Of a stretch of 64,000 nucleotides of DNA, positions 12,261 to 26,548 are shown piece by piece. Made by a program: the position numbers and the translations under genes. The DNA lies in assembly GCA_900155495.1 (NCBI GenBank), contig FTLJ01000214.1, positions 1-64,000 on the forward strand. The letters run 5' to 3'. Position 1 is the first letter of the stretch; each line of letters opens with the position of its first letter. The stretch comes from Porogramme epimiltina. Lineage: Eukaryota; Basidiomycota; Agaricomycetes; Polyporales; Polyporaceae. The notes below the pieces were generated by a model that saw nothing but the letters and a program-made list of their open reading frames with translations, was not told the DNA's origin and made no database searches.

Positions 12261-14516
12261 GCCGCCGAGCGAGAGCCGGCCGACGGCGGACGAGGTGCCC
12301 GCCTGCTGCCAGAAGCCCCGCCCGCGCTCCTCCGCGCACCCCGACCAACGTGCGTGCATGGTCCACCGCCGTACGTCACGACGTATGTTACCGTATGTGC
12401 TCCGGGACGTCTTCCTTTCCAAATTGCGGGATCAGCTATCTGCGATCGCGTGCTGGTCTCCGAGATCGTCCCGACGACGCGGGCGCGAACGAGGGGTGTC
12501 GAGAGAGCGCAGAGTCCAAGAGAGCCGGCCAGTCGTCTTCGCCCACCTTATGTATTCATCCTCTCGCCCTGCCAGGAGGTCGACGCGTCAGGTTCCGTCA
12601 CGCTCGAATATATCGGGTCCTCTCTAACCTCGCTACCCGATCGGAACTCTAGACTGTTGATCTCTCCCCCGGTCCGCCTGCCCCTGCCCCCATCCTCCCA
12701 TGCCCAGTCTGCGCGCCCCCGCCATCTCGGGCTCTTCTCCCCTTATCTGCCGCCACCGCCTCCGCCCCGAACGCCCGCACTCCTCGCCTCCTTCACCACC
12801 ACCACCTCCTCTTCGTCCTCCATGCAGCCCCCTACCTGCGCGCGACGCCCGCCGCCCACCATCACTCGCATCGCCCTACGCGACGCGTCGCGCGCGTGCT
12901 TCCCGCTCCACCCCGCGCACGCGCGCAGCCCGTCCACGCAAAACGCGTGCTCGCCCCGTTTACCGACGGCGATCCCTTCGCGGACGTACACGCACATTGC
13001 GCGCTCGGCCCCGCGACCCCGTCCCCCCGGGCACGGGCACGGGAACGCGGCCACCGCGCCCGGCCCTCCAGGCTCCAGGCAAGAGCCGCCCCCTGCGTCC
13101 GCCGCACAACGTTCCATCATGCACGTCTCTGCCCAGCGCGTCTTCTTAGCGCGCGCGGGCGTGCGGGCGGCCGCCTCGAGTAAGTACGTCGGCATGTTAC
13201 TGAACCTTCCAACCCCCGTTCCTGTGCCTTGTGCGCGCCCGCTCGAACGTCCGAGCGCGACATCCGTGCGCGGCACGCTCTCTCGCGGGCGACCCTGGAT
13301 GTCCGGCGTATCTGCTCGTGCGCGCGAACGTCAAACTGCGCTAGGGGGGTGCGTGCATGCGGCCGGGGCGCAGTGTGCGTGCGTCCTAAACCCGTCCGAG
13401 CGGCGTGCGAGGTGAGCGCGGTGTTGGCGTGATCGATTTTGTTCGGCGTATTCCAGCACGACGGGCGGGCAGGCATGTGTAGGATAGTGTCAATACAATA
13501 CAGGGACTTCGTTCAGGAGGACAGCAGAGAAGCAGGCACCGACGGGTACAGTGCACAACTTGACACCGGCGCGACAGAGCTCGAGTGCCTGCGTTATCAC
13601 TGGCACCGGGCCCGGGGAGCAGACATTGTTCCGCTCGGGGCTTCGCGTTATGTCCGTCAAGATCTATGCGAGCGTTCCGCCCAAAATAAGACCATCCCGG
13701 CGGCTCTGGTGGTCAAGTACCGTTCCCCGATGGACGCGACGACTTGAGGAACCTAGGGCAGGGGGTTTAGACCTTCGGCCATGCCCCTTGCTAGGCACTG
13801 GAGCTGCTCAAAATGTGTCGTGCGTGAGACATATGACACAAAGACTGTCCTCAAAACATGCGAGCGACACCGTCGCCGTTAATACCACCGCTCTTCAAGA
13901 CTTTTACCGTCCGGACGACATGGATCATGACGACGTTGGAGCGGGCGTTCGAACCGCATGTACTTAATTATGCGAGCTTCACGACAAACGTTCGAGCGTT
14001 TCGCGGTGTGGCGCCGCCTCCGGCCGACCGTGGCTCATCTTTGTGGCCGACTAGGGGGGTCTTGGGCGTGGGGTGCAGGGCACAACGTGTAGGGTGTCGC
14101 CGATGCAGCGGGGCTCCAGCACGCAGGCCCCAGAATTTGTGCCGTTAGTGTCGTTAGCAAGTGGCTGAAGGAGGGCGCAAATCGACGTGTGGTTACATAC
14201 GACCCGCGGTATATCGGCAGGCGTCGTATCTGCTAAGACGTCGGCGCCTACACCGGCGCTCCGCGCACCGGCCAGGTCGCACGTCCGTCCTCCGAGTCGA
14301 CTGGGGCTCGCGTGCGCCGCAGGGCAGGCAGGCAGTCGCCGCGGCTTGTCCATAACCACCCACAACTCAGGCCAGACCAGGCCGCACCCCCGCCTTCCCA
14401 AGAGCACCCCCTCGCCCCTGGTTCATTAATCGCACCCTTCATCGAAAGAAGCCGCGCAGCAGCGCGGTGCCTCGCGTACCCCCGTCCCCCGTCTCCCCAT
14501 CCCCCACAAATTCCCA

Positions 14517-15226
14517 ATGCCGAGCCAGCAAATCGAGTCCGCCGCCACCACGCGGCTCGCGAGCATCTCGCCGCGCCTCGACCAGCGGAAATTGCGTGTG
14601 GCCGGGTGGTGAGTCGTTCCCGCTCTCGGCGCGCCCGCCGGGCTGTCCTCGTATCGGGGCAAGGGCGGGGGAGAGCGAGTTGTCGCTGATGCGCCGCGCG
14701 CGTGGCTTTTTCCCTTTCTATTCTTTTTTGACCTTTCGGGCGTCCTGCAGGCTCCTCCACGACGATACGGACACGTCCACGATCATGATCCACGACGGCG
14801 AGGACGCGCTCCTCGTCGACGTCTCGCTCTGCCTGAACGCGGCGCGCCCGACGCGCTGGCTCCGCGAGAGCAGGACGGTCATCATGGCCGTGGGGTACCT
14901 CGAGGTGTTTAAGGTGCGTGCGTGTGCGCGCGCCGCCGCTACCGCTGCGGCGTGGCGCGTCCCGTAATGCGTGGCTGACGCGACGCGACGCGACGTGTTC
15001 CCGACAGCGCCCCCTACCCCTGCCCGTGCTGCCCACGCACGCGCCGCTCGTGAGCGTCAACCCGCACGTCGTGCTCCGCGCTATCGTCGCGCAGGAGGCG
15101 CGGGACCTCGACATGGCCCTCTGGAATCGCGCGATCGAGGCGCGCGAGGAGGCGCTGCAGCTCGGCGGCGACGTCGCGGGGGCGGCGGCGGAGCCGTCGT
15201 CGGACAAGAGACAAGATTCCGATTAA
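14517..15226 (+). CDS. Ten1-like OB-fold protein (candidate CST telomere subunit)
   Basis: Three exons, 14517-14608, 14751-14913 and 15008-15226, join in phase to give 157 residues. The protein starts MPSQQIESAATTRLASISPR and contains the pattern expected of a small OB fold: LRVAGWLLHDDTDTSTIMIH, then ALLVDVSLCLN, VIMAVGYLEVF, and PHVVLRAIVAQEARDLDMAL. This resembles Ten1, the smallest subunit of the CST (Stn1-Ten1) complex that caps telomeres and helps lagging-strand fill-in. The match is by recalled pattern and by length, since Ten1 proteins diverge strongly, so another small OB-fold protein is possible. The C-terminal tail is Ala/Glu-rich and probably disordered. It is tail to tail with the next gene, with only 132 bp between stop codons. 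Confidence 0.6.
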
Positions 15227-15358
15227 ATACTAGTGATAGGCCCGAGTACGGGTACGAGTAACACGCAGCAGCACAACACGGAACATGAAGGGACCGCCGA
15301 TACAGGCCGGGCGACCAAACGCCTCCGTGCACGCGACACACGTCCGACAGGACGCGCC

Positions 15359-17249
15359 TCACCACACCCACCACGCGATCCCCACAAACAGCGCGAGCGG
15401 CGCCCACGCCGCGTCGCGGAAGTCCCTGACGAACCCGCGCAGGGCGCCCGCGCGCCGGTTCGCGACGTCCTCGCGGCGGGCGGCGTGCCCGCTTCCCGTC
15501 CAGAGGAACGCGACGGCGGCGCGGCGGAGCGCGGCGGGTGACAGGCTGAGGCTGAGGCTTCGCGGGCGGCCGCCTATCGCGACCGTCCACGTCCACTTCC
15601 CTTTCCCTGCGCGCCCGCCGGGCCGGGGGAGGAACTCCTTGTTCCGCCACGCGCTCGGCGGGGGAAGGTCGTAGTTCGCGCCGTCGTCTTCGCCTTCGTC
15701 GACCAGGGAAGACGTGAGCGGGGGTGGTGCGGACGCGCGGCGGAGGTTGGAGACGAGGAGGGCGGCTAGGGTGATAAGGACCAGGGGGATGTATACGGAC
15801 AGGTAGATGCCGAGTTGGTCGGGGAGCAAGCACATTTGGTGGGCGAGGGTGGGCCCGGTTTGGTACATCGTCGGCGGTACGAGCGAGAGCAACTGGTATC
15901 CTGGTCTGCGGACGCCCATGGCCATCGAGAACGACTTGACAGTTATTTCGGGTACAGACAACGTCGAGGACGGGTTCTTGCTGTCTGCTGCTGAGATTGT
16001 GTGGACATACTCGCAGTAATCGTGGTCGTCGCCGCTGACAGCCTGTGAGCAGGAGGGACGGGATGGCAGATGCAAGAGGCAGGATACCTGAACACGATCG
16101 CTGGCCGAATGGAGTCCAGCAGAAACTGGGAGGCTTCCGGAAGGAGTAGGTTTTGGTACCCGAGGCCTCTCCCCTGGCGGAGGGTGCCGCGCTCGCGGAG
16201 CGGCCCACACGAACTCCCTTCAGGGCGTGAAAGAGGGACGTGTGTGAACAGAATCGGCCGGGCGATTTCGCCGGCGTGGCCTGGGCCGTCCCCTGAGAGG
16301 GCAGTTATACAAAGACGGTCAGCGTGCGCGCGCACAAAGCCCGCCGGAAACACTTTGTGATCGTCTCAGGCGTGCAAATGGGGCGGCGTACCTTGCGTCG
16401 AAGCCTGCACGAAGGCGATCGTGCGGTCGGGCCGGACCTCTGCCCACTGCGCGAAGTGCGTCCGCGAGAGGGCGCGTTCGCGATCCTCGTCTACGAGGCC
16501 TGGCGCATCAATCAGCCAGGCGACGTGGTTCGCGAGCGTGACGCCCTGGTTCAGGGGGCCGAAGTGGGACGTGTAGCGGTCGACCGCGTGCTTGGAGAAC
16601 TGGTACTTCTGCGAAGACACGCCCAGTCTGAACGGGAAGCGGTTCAGCGGCGCTGCGGAGGACGGGACGGACGTGATGCGCATTCACCCGATGTCGTGGT
16701 TCCCTGGCAGAAAGTGCATGGGCAGGTCTTTGGCGGCGAAGATGCTTCTGAATCTCCGGACATAGGCCTCGTACCTAAGCACAAGGGTCGGCGCCGGTGC
16801 TCCGCGAGGGGGACGTGAAGAAACTGAAGGGAACACTCACTCGTCGTCCTGCATTTCCAACCGACCATTGTCCATCATGTCTCCGAGAAAGACGACCTCG
16901 TTCGGACGACCGCGTAGCACCGCTCGCCAGCTCTTCCGCATATTGAGGTCGACGATGAACTGACTTAGACGCACGAGCCATGGCGGGCGATCGGGGTAGG
17001 ACCGTCTGTTGAGAATCTGCGGGTCGGCTACTATGAGGACATGTGTAGGAGCTGTCTCCTGTGTAGTGTGAGAAGCTACTTCAATGAGCTTTTCGCTTTA
17101 GAGTGACACTTCAGGAGACGCACCTGGTTCACGAAAGACTGGTCGGGCCAGTGACAACTCGAAGCGTGGTGGTAGAACGTCCCAAGCTCATACCATGCAA
17201 CAAGGAGGATCCAGCAGAGGCGCACAAAGTTTACAAGTCGAGGGTACAT
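15359..17249 (-). CDS. Ted1/Cdc1-type membrane metallophosphoesterase
   Basis: Calcineurin-like metallophosphoesterase of the Cdc1/Ted1/PGAP5 family, which act in the ER/Golgi on the ethanolamine-phosphate side chains of GPI anchors and so affect GPI-protein export. The metal and catalytic motifs are intact: LIVADPQI, FLGDMMDNGR, LPGNHDIG, ILFTHVPL and SGDDHDYCEYVH. The N-terminus (MYPRLVNFVRLCWILLVAWY) forms a membrane anchor; two hydrophobic segments near the C-terminus (LGIYLSVYIPLVLITLAALL and PLALFVGIAWWVW) fit the family topology with a lumenal catalytic domain. About seven exons, roughly 500 residues. The start at 17249 is the first ATG that keeps the anchor and leaves a 225 bp divergent promoter to the next gene; an upstream in-frame ATG exists. 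It is paralogous to the gene at 30939-33249. Confidence 0.85.
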
Positions 17250-17473
17250 GGCATGCTGCCGACGGCGACACTGCCAGAGTGCGAGATGAATGTTGAGTGA
17301 AGGCTCGTAGGTGCTCACTATGAGAGTGCTACTGCGGTGACGCCAAGTTTCGATCACGTGAACCCCGACAAATCCCAATTCGGGAGGACGCGTCGCGTCC
17401 CGGGACCGAAGCTAACGCCACTGCTTTCACTTCCCATTGCTTTCTTCATAACACTCTATCACACACTTAGCCT

Positions 17474-20400
17474 ATGTCCAAGCTACATATATTCGAGGTG
17501 AGCTCGGCTCCATCCTATGACGTGCATACACAACCCGCCTAATTCGCAACGCAGTATAGCAAAAGTAGCCGGGCGACCTGCCATGGCCTACCGCCGTGCA
17601 AAGGCTCTCCTATCGAGCTGGGCTCTTTGAGATACGGAAGGGTGAACGCCACCAAGTACGGGGAGACGGTGGAATGGCGCCACTGGTGAGCTCGAGGACG
17701 CGTCTTTCACACCATCTTTGATTGACTCTTTGCCTTCGACGCGCGCATCAGGGGATGTGTGACGCCTGACATTCTCGCGAGCCTCGCAACAGTCAAGATC
17801 GAGACGATTCCTGGGTTCAGCAACCTCTAGTGCGTGCCGCCGCTCTCATTTTTGCGCTTTGAAGGCTCACGGACACTGTCTGCAGTCCCGCGGACCAGAG
17901 CAAAGTCCGCCTTGCCATTGGCCTTCGGCGTGTCGACTCGGCAGACATTCCTGCAACTGCGAAGGCAACTGAAGCCATTCTTGCAACGCCTGGACCGAGC
18001 CAGAAGAAGAGGAAGCTGCAATATGAAGCTTCGTTTGGGTCCTCCCAGAATACACCCCCGAGCTCTTCTCAGCCAAGCTCGTCTCAGCCGTCGTCCTCTC
18101 AGCCACTTCGTCGAATTTCAGGGCCTACCATGTCACAAATTGCTCATGTAGTGGAGGAGATCGAAGAAGAAGATCTGGAGGAGGAGGTCAAGGATGAAGT
18201 CTATGTCATGCTGAGGTCCAGCATTGTCGGTGTCCAATATTACAAAGGTATCTTTCTTGACTCGACGCGCAACTATCGCACTGACACATACGACCAGGCC
18301 TCGTGGGTCGCGGGGAGGAAGTCAGGCTGGTTCGACAGCCTCATAATCAATACGATAGGTGGGTGCTGTTTTTCCCGGGGTCGGTACGTGCAGCCAACGC
18401 TGCATGGTTTGTGCAGAAACGCTATACAGGTCAAGAACATCGGCGGAACCCAAGTTGGGCACATCCCGCGTAATGTTGCCAGCAAGCTCGCCCCTCTCAT
18501 GGATAACGGTTTCATAACTGTGGAAGGTGTCATGCACGAAGGAAATTGTGAGTGTTTCTCGCCCGGGAAATTTCACTCATAATTGACGTACGAATAGTGA
18601 CCGGCTTCTCTTACTCCTTGGACATGTACGTTGATATTCGATAAACTCTTCCTAAAACACTAGCTCATACAGGCGTCTCAGGACTTTGAGGATCTATGGC
18701 CGGTCGGACCAGCGTCATCTCCTTGAGCCCAAACTCATATGGGCAACTCCTGGTCAGCGAGGTTTCCCGAAGACCACTGCAGGAGGAGTCCGCTCCGTCC
18801 CGGGGGCACCCACGCAACGAGCTGCTCCGCCCCCACCTCCTGCGCCTTCTCAACGCGCCGTACCGGGACCAAGCCAATCGCGCGGACAGAGTCAAGCGGC
18901 GAGCGCCGCTCAACAGGAGGCTCTCCGGAAGCAGCAGGAGGCCTATCGGAAGCAACAGGAAGCGTACCAGAAAGCACAGGACCTCAAATTGATGCTGAAC
19001 AATCTCGAGAAAGTCGACGACGAGGGCCGTCGCGCTTCATTGTTGGATACCCTGTGCTCTGTCGACGACGTGCTGGGTTTACCGGTACACCCCGATCCTC
19101 CGAGCATTGCCAATGGCCAGCTCAAAGTTAACTTGTTGAGGCATCAGGTACAGTTTTCAGTGACCCAGCTCTAGCTACGGGGGCTCATTGGCAGCGCAGA
19201 GTCAGGCCCTCCAGTGGTGTGTTGAGCATGAGAATCCAGCTCTTCCAAAGACAGAAGCGGACATGCCCGTTCAGTTCTGGCAGCTGAAAAATGGCCCTAA
19301 GAAGCCATACTACTACAACAGTGGGCCTCCGCAGCGTTCGAGCTGAGACTATGACCGTACTCATGTGAGGTGACAATAGTTGCGACCAAGACGCCGCAAG
19401 AAGCTGCCCCGGCCCTCGGGCGCGGTGCCATGTGCGCCGACAGTATGGGACTAGGAAAGACTTTGACCATGCTTTCCCTCATTCTCGCGACTAAGACTGA
19501 CGTCCCGCTCGACCACTCCAACGCAACCTTAATCGGTGCAGTTATTCTTGATGCATGCATGCATAGAAACTAATTACCTTCCTAACAACAGTTGTTCCGC
19601 TCTCCGTAATGTCCAATTGGGAAAAGCAGATCGAAGATCACTGTCAGCCAGCGGCACTCACTTCTTGCGTTTACTATGGCAAAACCCGTAGCATGGCCCC
19701 GGACCAACTCAAGAGGTATGATGTTGTGATCACGACGTATCAGACCGTGGTCCAGGATCATGAACTCGCGCTTGCTGGGAAGTCCGGGGCGCCTGCCGCG
19801 AAGAAACTCAAGGTGGACAAAGGCTTGTTTGACCTGCCTTGGAAGGTGCGCTCACAAATACGAGGGTTGTGGCTCCTCGCTCAAGCGTTAGTGATAGAGG
19901 GTTATCCTGGATGAGGGACACAACATTCGAAACCCCAAGACGAAAATGGCGAAAGCTGTTTGCGCCCTTAGTGCTCAACGACGTTGGGTGCTCACAGGGA
20001 CGCCCATTGTACGTCAATGTTCCGCTCTTGGTGTCACTGTACTTACACCTCGATCAAACAGATAAATTCGCCCAAGGTATTTTCCGAATTGCCCGCATGC
20101 CACACACCGCTAAGATTATTGGACAGGACTTGGGATCGATCCTCTCATTCCTGAGAATCTGTAGTCCTCTCGACAACGAGGACTTCTATAAGCGTATGGT
20201 CCTCCGGCCTCTCAAGGATGGCGATCCCTCTGGCGCCGAGCTTCTTAGGGTGCGTTGATCCAATTGTCGTCACAGCATTCGACCCTGAACCTTTGAGTAG
20301 GCATTGATGAGCCACGTCTGTATCCGCCGTACAAAGGAGGTTGGTCTGCCCTACGACTTCACGTGCCATATGCGCTAATTGTCATATAGATGCAAGACAA

Positions 20401-22590
20401 AGATGGAAAACCCCTTGTTCCTTTGCCACCTGTGAGCTACATGTCCTCGTCGATGAGCGCTGTTATCCTAATTCGGCTTAGGTGGATATGACGGTCATTC
20501 CAGTGACTTTGCCCCCTCAAGCGAGAGTACGTCAGCCCCCAACATTGTAGTGGCCCGTTGCTCATGCCCATTTAGGAGCTGTATGACACGATTGAGCAGT
20601 TGACCAAGGAGCGTGTCGGAAATCTCCTGCAGAGACACGGGACCATTCACGCTGCCGCCGTAAGTCATCTGGTTGAAGCACCACGTCTTACGCTCACCAA
20701 CTGCGACAGGTTCAATCCAATGTACTCAGCTTACTGACCCGGATGAGGCAAATGGTCCTTCATCCGGGGCTGCTACCTGTGGACTATCTGGAGCAGTTGA
20801 GTTCAAGCGAGCAGGCTGAAGATGATGGGCCTGCACCTGTCCAAATCTCTCCTCAAGAGAAAGTCCGTCTGCAAGGTCTGCTCGCGCAAGCCATAGAAGA
20901 CTGTGAAGAGTGCCCAATCTGTTTCGGTGTACTCAACGAGCCTCGCATCACGTTCTGCGGGCACCGGTTCTGTCTGCCGTGGTAAGTAGCAGTGTGGCTC
21001 AGCCTTTTCTCGTGACTAATAAACATTTAAGCATCACTGAGGTCATAACTCGCGATCCGAAGTGTCCGATGGTAAGTCTATTCCGCAAGAACTGATATAA
21101 CGATATTCAAAGGAGAGCACAGGACCGCCGCCCCCTTGACATGGCTCAACTTGTTGAGCCTCCTCCACCTACAGAGCTCACGCAAGCACCTGTACAATAC
21201 GATGCAGAGGAAGACGAAGACGACGATCTTCGAACTGGGTCATCTGCAAAGATCGATCAACTGGTCACGCTTTTGAGGCTCACCCCGGACAATGACAAAT
21301 CTCTCGTATTCTCGCAGTTTACGTCTTTTCTGGACAAGGTAGCGTCTTCCCGCATCTCACTGGTCATCGACTGACAAAACTCCACAGATTGCAGAAACTC
21401 TGGACAAAGAGGGGTGAGTTGGATCACTCTCACTCGTTGTGCAATATGAACCTTTTTTGTAGCATTCCTTATGTTCGGTTCGATGGCAAGATGTCTGCTC
21501 GTCGTCGGCAGGAGACAATCGCTCGCTTTTCTGTTCCCATCGAGGGCGGCGATGTGCCGATGTCCTCGAGTCAAGCTCCTACGTCCCAGCCCGAAGTGCC
21601 AGCCTCTTCACAACGTTCTTCCCGCAGACGTCTTCGGTCTACTCAAGCTATCCTCGATGAGTCTATAGATGATGCTCAGGATGATGACTTCGTCATGGAT
21701 GATAACCAAGCCGACGATGACGACTTCATCGACGACAGCGACGACGAGCCTTCGCGCGGGGCATCCAAGAAGGGCAAGGGCAAGGCTAAGGGAAAGAAGA
21801 CGACCGCACCTTCACGCACTCTTACACCGAGCAATACCCGGTCTGACGAGGTCAACCCACGCGTCATGCTGATCTCACTGAAGGCAGGAGCGCTCGGTCT
21901 GAACTTGACTGTCGCCAACAATGTCTATCTGTAAGTGCATTGAGCTCTCTCCAACTATGTTGATCCTCACAGACATGTCGGTATCTAGCATGGATCCGTA
22001 AGCTCTTCATCTTGCCTTACTATCGGACTCGATCACATCTCTCCCTCGACCATAGGTGGTGGCAGGAAGGCATTGAGTCCCAAGCTATCGACCGTTGCAA
22101 CCGGTACGTGTTCGCTTTTCTCCGACAGAGTCCCCGCTTGACATATATGTCACCCAGGATTGGCCAGAACAAGCCTGTCCATGTCTATCAACTTATAGCT
22201 GAAAACACGGTGGAGTCGAAGGTAATGTGGCGCAACTTATGTTACACCATTCTTCTCACATGTGATGTGCACAGGTCATCGACATCCAAGAGAAGAAGAA
22301 AAAGCTCATCAAGGAGGTGAGCGTCCCGGCGGCATGTCCTTGGTCACTTTAGATTAACTTCATCATTCGCGTAGGCCTTTTCCGGTATCAAGAGCACTGA
22401 GACGCAGCGCCAGAAGAAAGAAGCGCGCTTACAGGGTTAGCAACGACTCTCACTCCACGTGAGATGACGCCAGCTAATGTAACCATGTTGTGGTGCAGAG
22501 TTAGTCCAGCTATTCGGTCTCCAAAAAGAAGCCAGTACTCAGGCGGGTGCGAACTCTTCTCAAACTACTCTAAACGGTTGGAGGGCTTGA
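17474..22590 (+). CDS. Rad5/HLTF-type SNF2-RING translocase with PARP-type zinc finger
   Basis: About twenty small exons encode roughly 1,250 residues. Order of domains: a PARP-type zinc finger near residues 9-60 (YSKSSRATCHGLPPC ... VEWRHWGC), a Ser/Gln/Pro linker, a HIRAN domain (VGRGEEVRLVRQPHNQYDRN, GHIPRNVASKLAPLM), a SNF2 ATPase (MCADSMGLGKTLTMLSLI with Walker A; DEGHNIRNPKTK as motif II), a C3HC4 RING (CPICFGVLNEPRITFCGHRF) inserted between the lobes, and the helicase C lobe (DKSLVFSQFTSFLDK, LISLKAGALGLNLTVANNVY, AIDRCNRIGQNKPVHVYQL). Family members polyubiquitinate PCNA and remodel stalled forks in the nucleus. Compared with yeast Rad5 the unusual part is the zinc finger; a long Ser/Asp-rich insertion also interrupts the C lobe. 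The start ATG is followed by eight codons and then an intron, and the last exon ends at TGA 22588-22590. Confidence 0.92.
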
Positions 22591-22894
22591 AGCTTGCATG
22601 CCGTTTTGTCTTTTAGAATCCGCTTGCCACACCTTACTCTCATCTTTCTATAATATAAAGAGCCAACAATAATCTATACTTGATCTAGTCCCAGTACATA
22701 TAGATATTCTCGTTATTACTTGTGTAATATTCACCTATCCTCGCGTGGTGTGCTCAGACCCCCGTTGTCGCTCCGCTCCAGAGAAAATGAGTGTGCTTGA
22801 CAAAGGATTAATTGACTTGCGATAACTTAGGTGTCAGGACTGTAGTTGTGCAAGAATCGTCAACTATATCGTCGTCGAGCGGTGCAAAGGATGC
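22591..22894. other. convergent 3' intergenic region
   Basis: About 300 bp between the stop codons of two convergent genes. It is AT-richer than the surroundings, with TATAATATAAAG-like runs near 22650, consistent with 3' UTR and polyadenylation signals for the plus-strand gene. No gene seen. Confidence 0.5.
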
Positions 22895-24503
<1,609 letters not shown>

Positions 24504-26548
24504 AGTGAATGGAGTAAGAGGCCGTTGTAGTGGTAAAAGCAGAGGCAGGTGAAGTGTAAATGCCAATGTGAGAAGCAGAAGCTGAAGGAGAGACCACTCG
24601 AGGACAAGAAATGTCTGGAGGTGTGTTGGATAAAACGACCTGAGAGGCGCAAGCCTTTATACCTTTGGTCGGCCACGGTGCAACTTGGACTCAACATGAT
24701 ATCCAGCGGCTAGATGCGACTCAGAGTCTAGCGAGTATCTGTGCAAGTCGAAGGGGGCTGTCCAATCCTGAGACGAGGAATTCAGTATAGACACAGGGCT
24801 CAAGGGTCAAGACACAACGATTCACATACCCACTGTGCACTTGCCTGTCCGATCCAGTTCCCTGGCAGTGGAACGGGAAATACGGGCTGCGTGCGACGGC
24901 AGCAGCGCGTGGCGATACACTGACAAGGTTCACTGCGCTGGGGATCAACGCGGTGGCTGGGATAGCAGTTCATCGACAGTGACAAAGGTGCGTGGGGAAT
25001 GTTTCGTCAAAAATAACACTAAGGCGATCACGGTCAGTATACAGAGCCCTATGCTTCCACGCTACATGATCAGAAGTGGACGAATACTTGTTGAATTATG
25101 GCACTCACAAACAAAAACCCTCGAGGAATAGGCCTCCGAGTACGTACGTAATCCGAGGACGACAGAAGTATCCGAGCTGCAGGGCAGTGACGCGCTAAGA
25201 TGTGCGATGATCAGAAGAACACCAAAGGCGCTACCCGGACGTAGTGGTTCCAATGACTATCCAGGGCAAGTTCTTGGTAATCCATGTCTGTTTGTGAGGC
25301 ACTTGATACTAGGTTCAACACGGAAATTTTTGCGGGATGGTCAACGATTTACGTAGGTCTAGGATGAAACACCTCAGCCGAGGAAAGTTGTCTCCCTATG
25401 CTATCCGTCCCTGAGCGGCGATCAGGAGCCAAAAATGTACCATGGGAGGGGTAGTCATGACTGTCGGCGGTTCAGCCTTCGAAGCTCGAAGCGGCGCAGA
25501 CAACTGCTAGTATCGGATAGCATGAACGAGCGTTGGCCGTGCAGCTGAGAGTGTTTGAGGACGATGAGAGCACAAACGCGGACAAGAAGCGACAACAAGG
25601 TGGAGCCCAAGACAGAGCGTGTGTTGTTGCTCAAACAGCTCATCCTCACCGCCGTGAGTCGTGATGTCGGACGAGAATAGACTGCCATTTGAACGCCCAC
25701 AAGCGGGAGGCACGTGTCAACAGTCATGGTCACATTCCTGTGCTCTGTCCCAATATGGCAGTAAGTATCTTTACATTAGTGTCACAACGTAGTGCAGAGA
25801 CGCGTCGGACGTGGCCGTGTCAGCACAGTATACGCGTTAACTAGAGATAGGAACTGCCCTGACGTTACTATCTATGTACTACTCAAGGACGAGAGACGAG
25901 TGTGCCTCCATCGCTGCTGCGACGCCGTGTGATCTCACATGTCCCCGAAGCGCCAGCGTACTTAACCGCAGCGTGCCCCACATGTTACCTGTTCTCACAG
26001 TGCGCAGTGTACGGAGACGGGTCCGTCCACGTCGCAACAACTGAGTCCATGCGCCCATTCGGGATGATCGGCCGTGCCCTCCATACTGATGCCTCCGGTG
26101 ATGACGCACACAGGCGCCCCCACCCATTCGCGCCTCTCCTGCGCGCGCGCGCGCGACACACGTTCTGTCAAGTAGACTGCGGCGCGCGATGTTTTCTGAA
26201 CTGGTCGCGCTCGCAGCGCCGAAGCTACCCTGCAAAGCGTCCACGGCGTGTGGGGCCCTGGGAGCACGGGGGCGCTAGGCCGACAGGACGTGCTGTCGTG
26301 GCGCGGAATGCGTTTTGCGCCGGCTCCGCACGAATGATGTTGTGGTTTGAATATTCCCACATCCACGCCCCAAGCATCGGAGACCAACCGGGACGTGCAG
26401 AATGACAGAAATAGTCCATATGTGACGGGCGTATCAAAGCTGTGTACATTGCAATGTGTCCGAGTTGACGGCGACAGGCTCCGAGACGGCTCAGCCACGC
26501 AAGAGTCAAGCTCTCACCGAGTACATACATGGTGCAACTGAGGATAGT
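24504..26548. other. 2 kb gene-free region upstream of the peroxidase
   Basis: Apart from the peroxidase promoter at its left end and the 3' flank of the Elg1-like gene at its right, I found no exon chain or RNA gene. Open frames are short and without motifs. No terminal repeats or transposase fragments were recognised. Confidence 0.5.
24654..24661 (-). promoter_or_regulatory. TATA box of the peroxidase gene
   Basis: TATAAAGG on the minus strand, about 150 bp upstream of the peroxidase ATG, a standard position in ligninolytic peroxidase promoters. No unambiguous metal-response element was identified by eye. Confidence 0.55.

Larger units (their letters stand above)
11785..14516. other. 2.7 kb region upstream of UGP1 and of the Ten1-like gene
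   Basis: Holds the UGP1 promoter at its left and the Ten1-like promoter at its right. Long open frames on both strands (for example plus strand 11859-13415) lack motifs. One minus-strand frame, about 12209-11880, reads as a Ser/Pro/Arg-rich peptide and is discussed as a finding. Nothing else was recognised. Confidence 0.45.

Noticed and set aside
11859..13415. 518-codon plus-strand open frame
   Set aside because: It begins beside the UGP1 promoter in antisense, has no recognisable domain, and consists of low-complexity Arg/Pro/Ser sequence.
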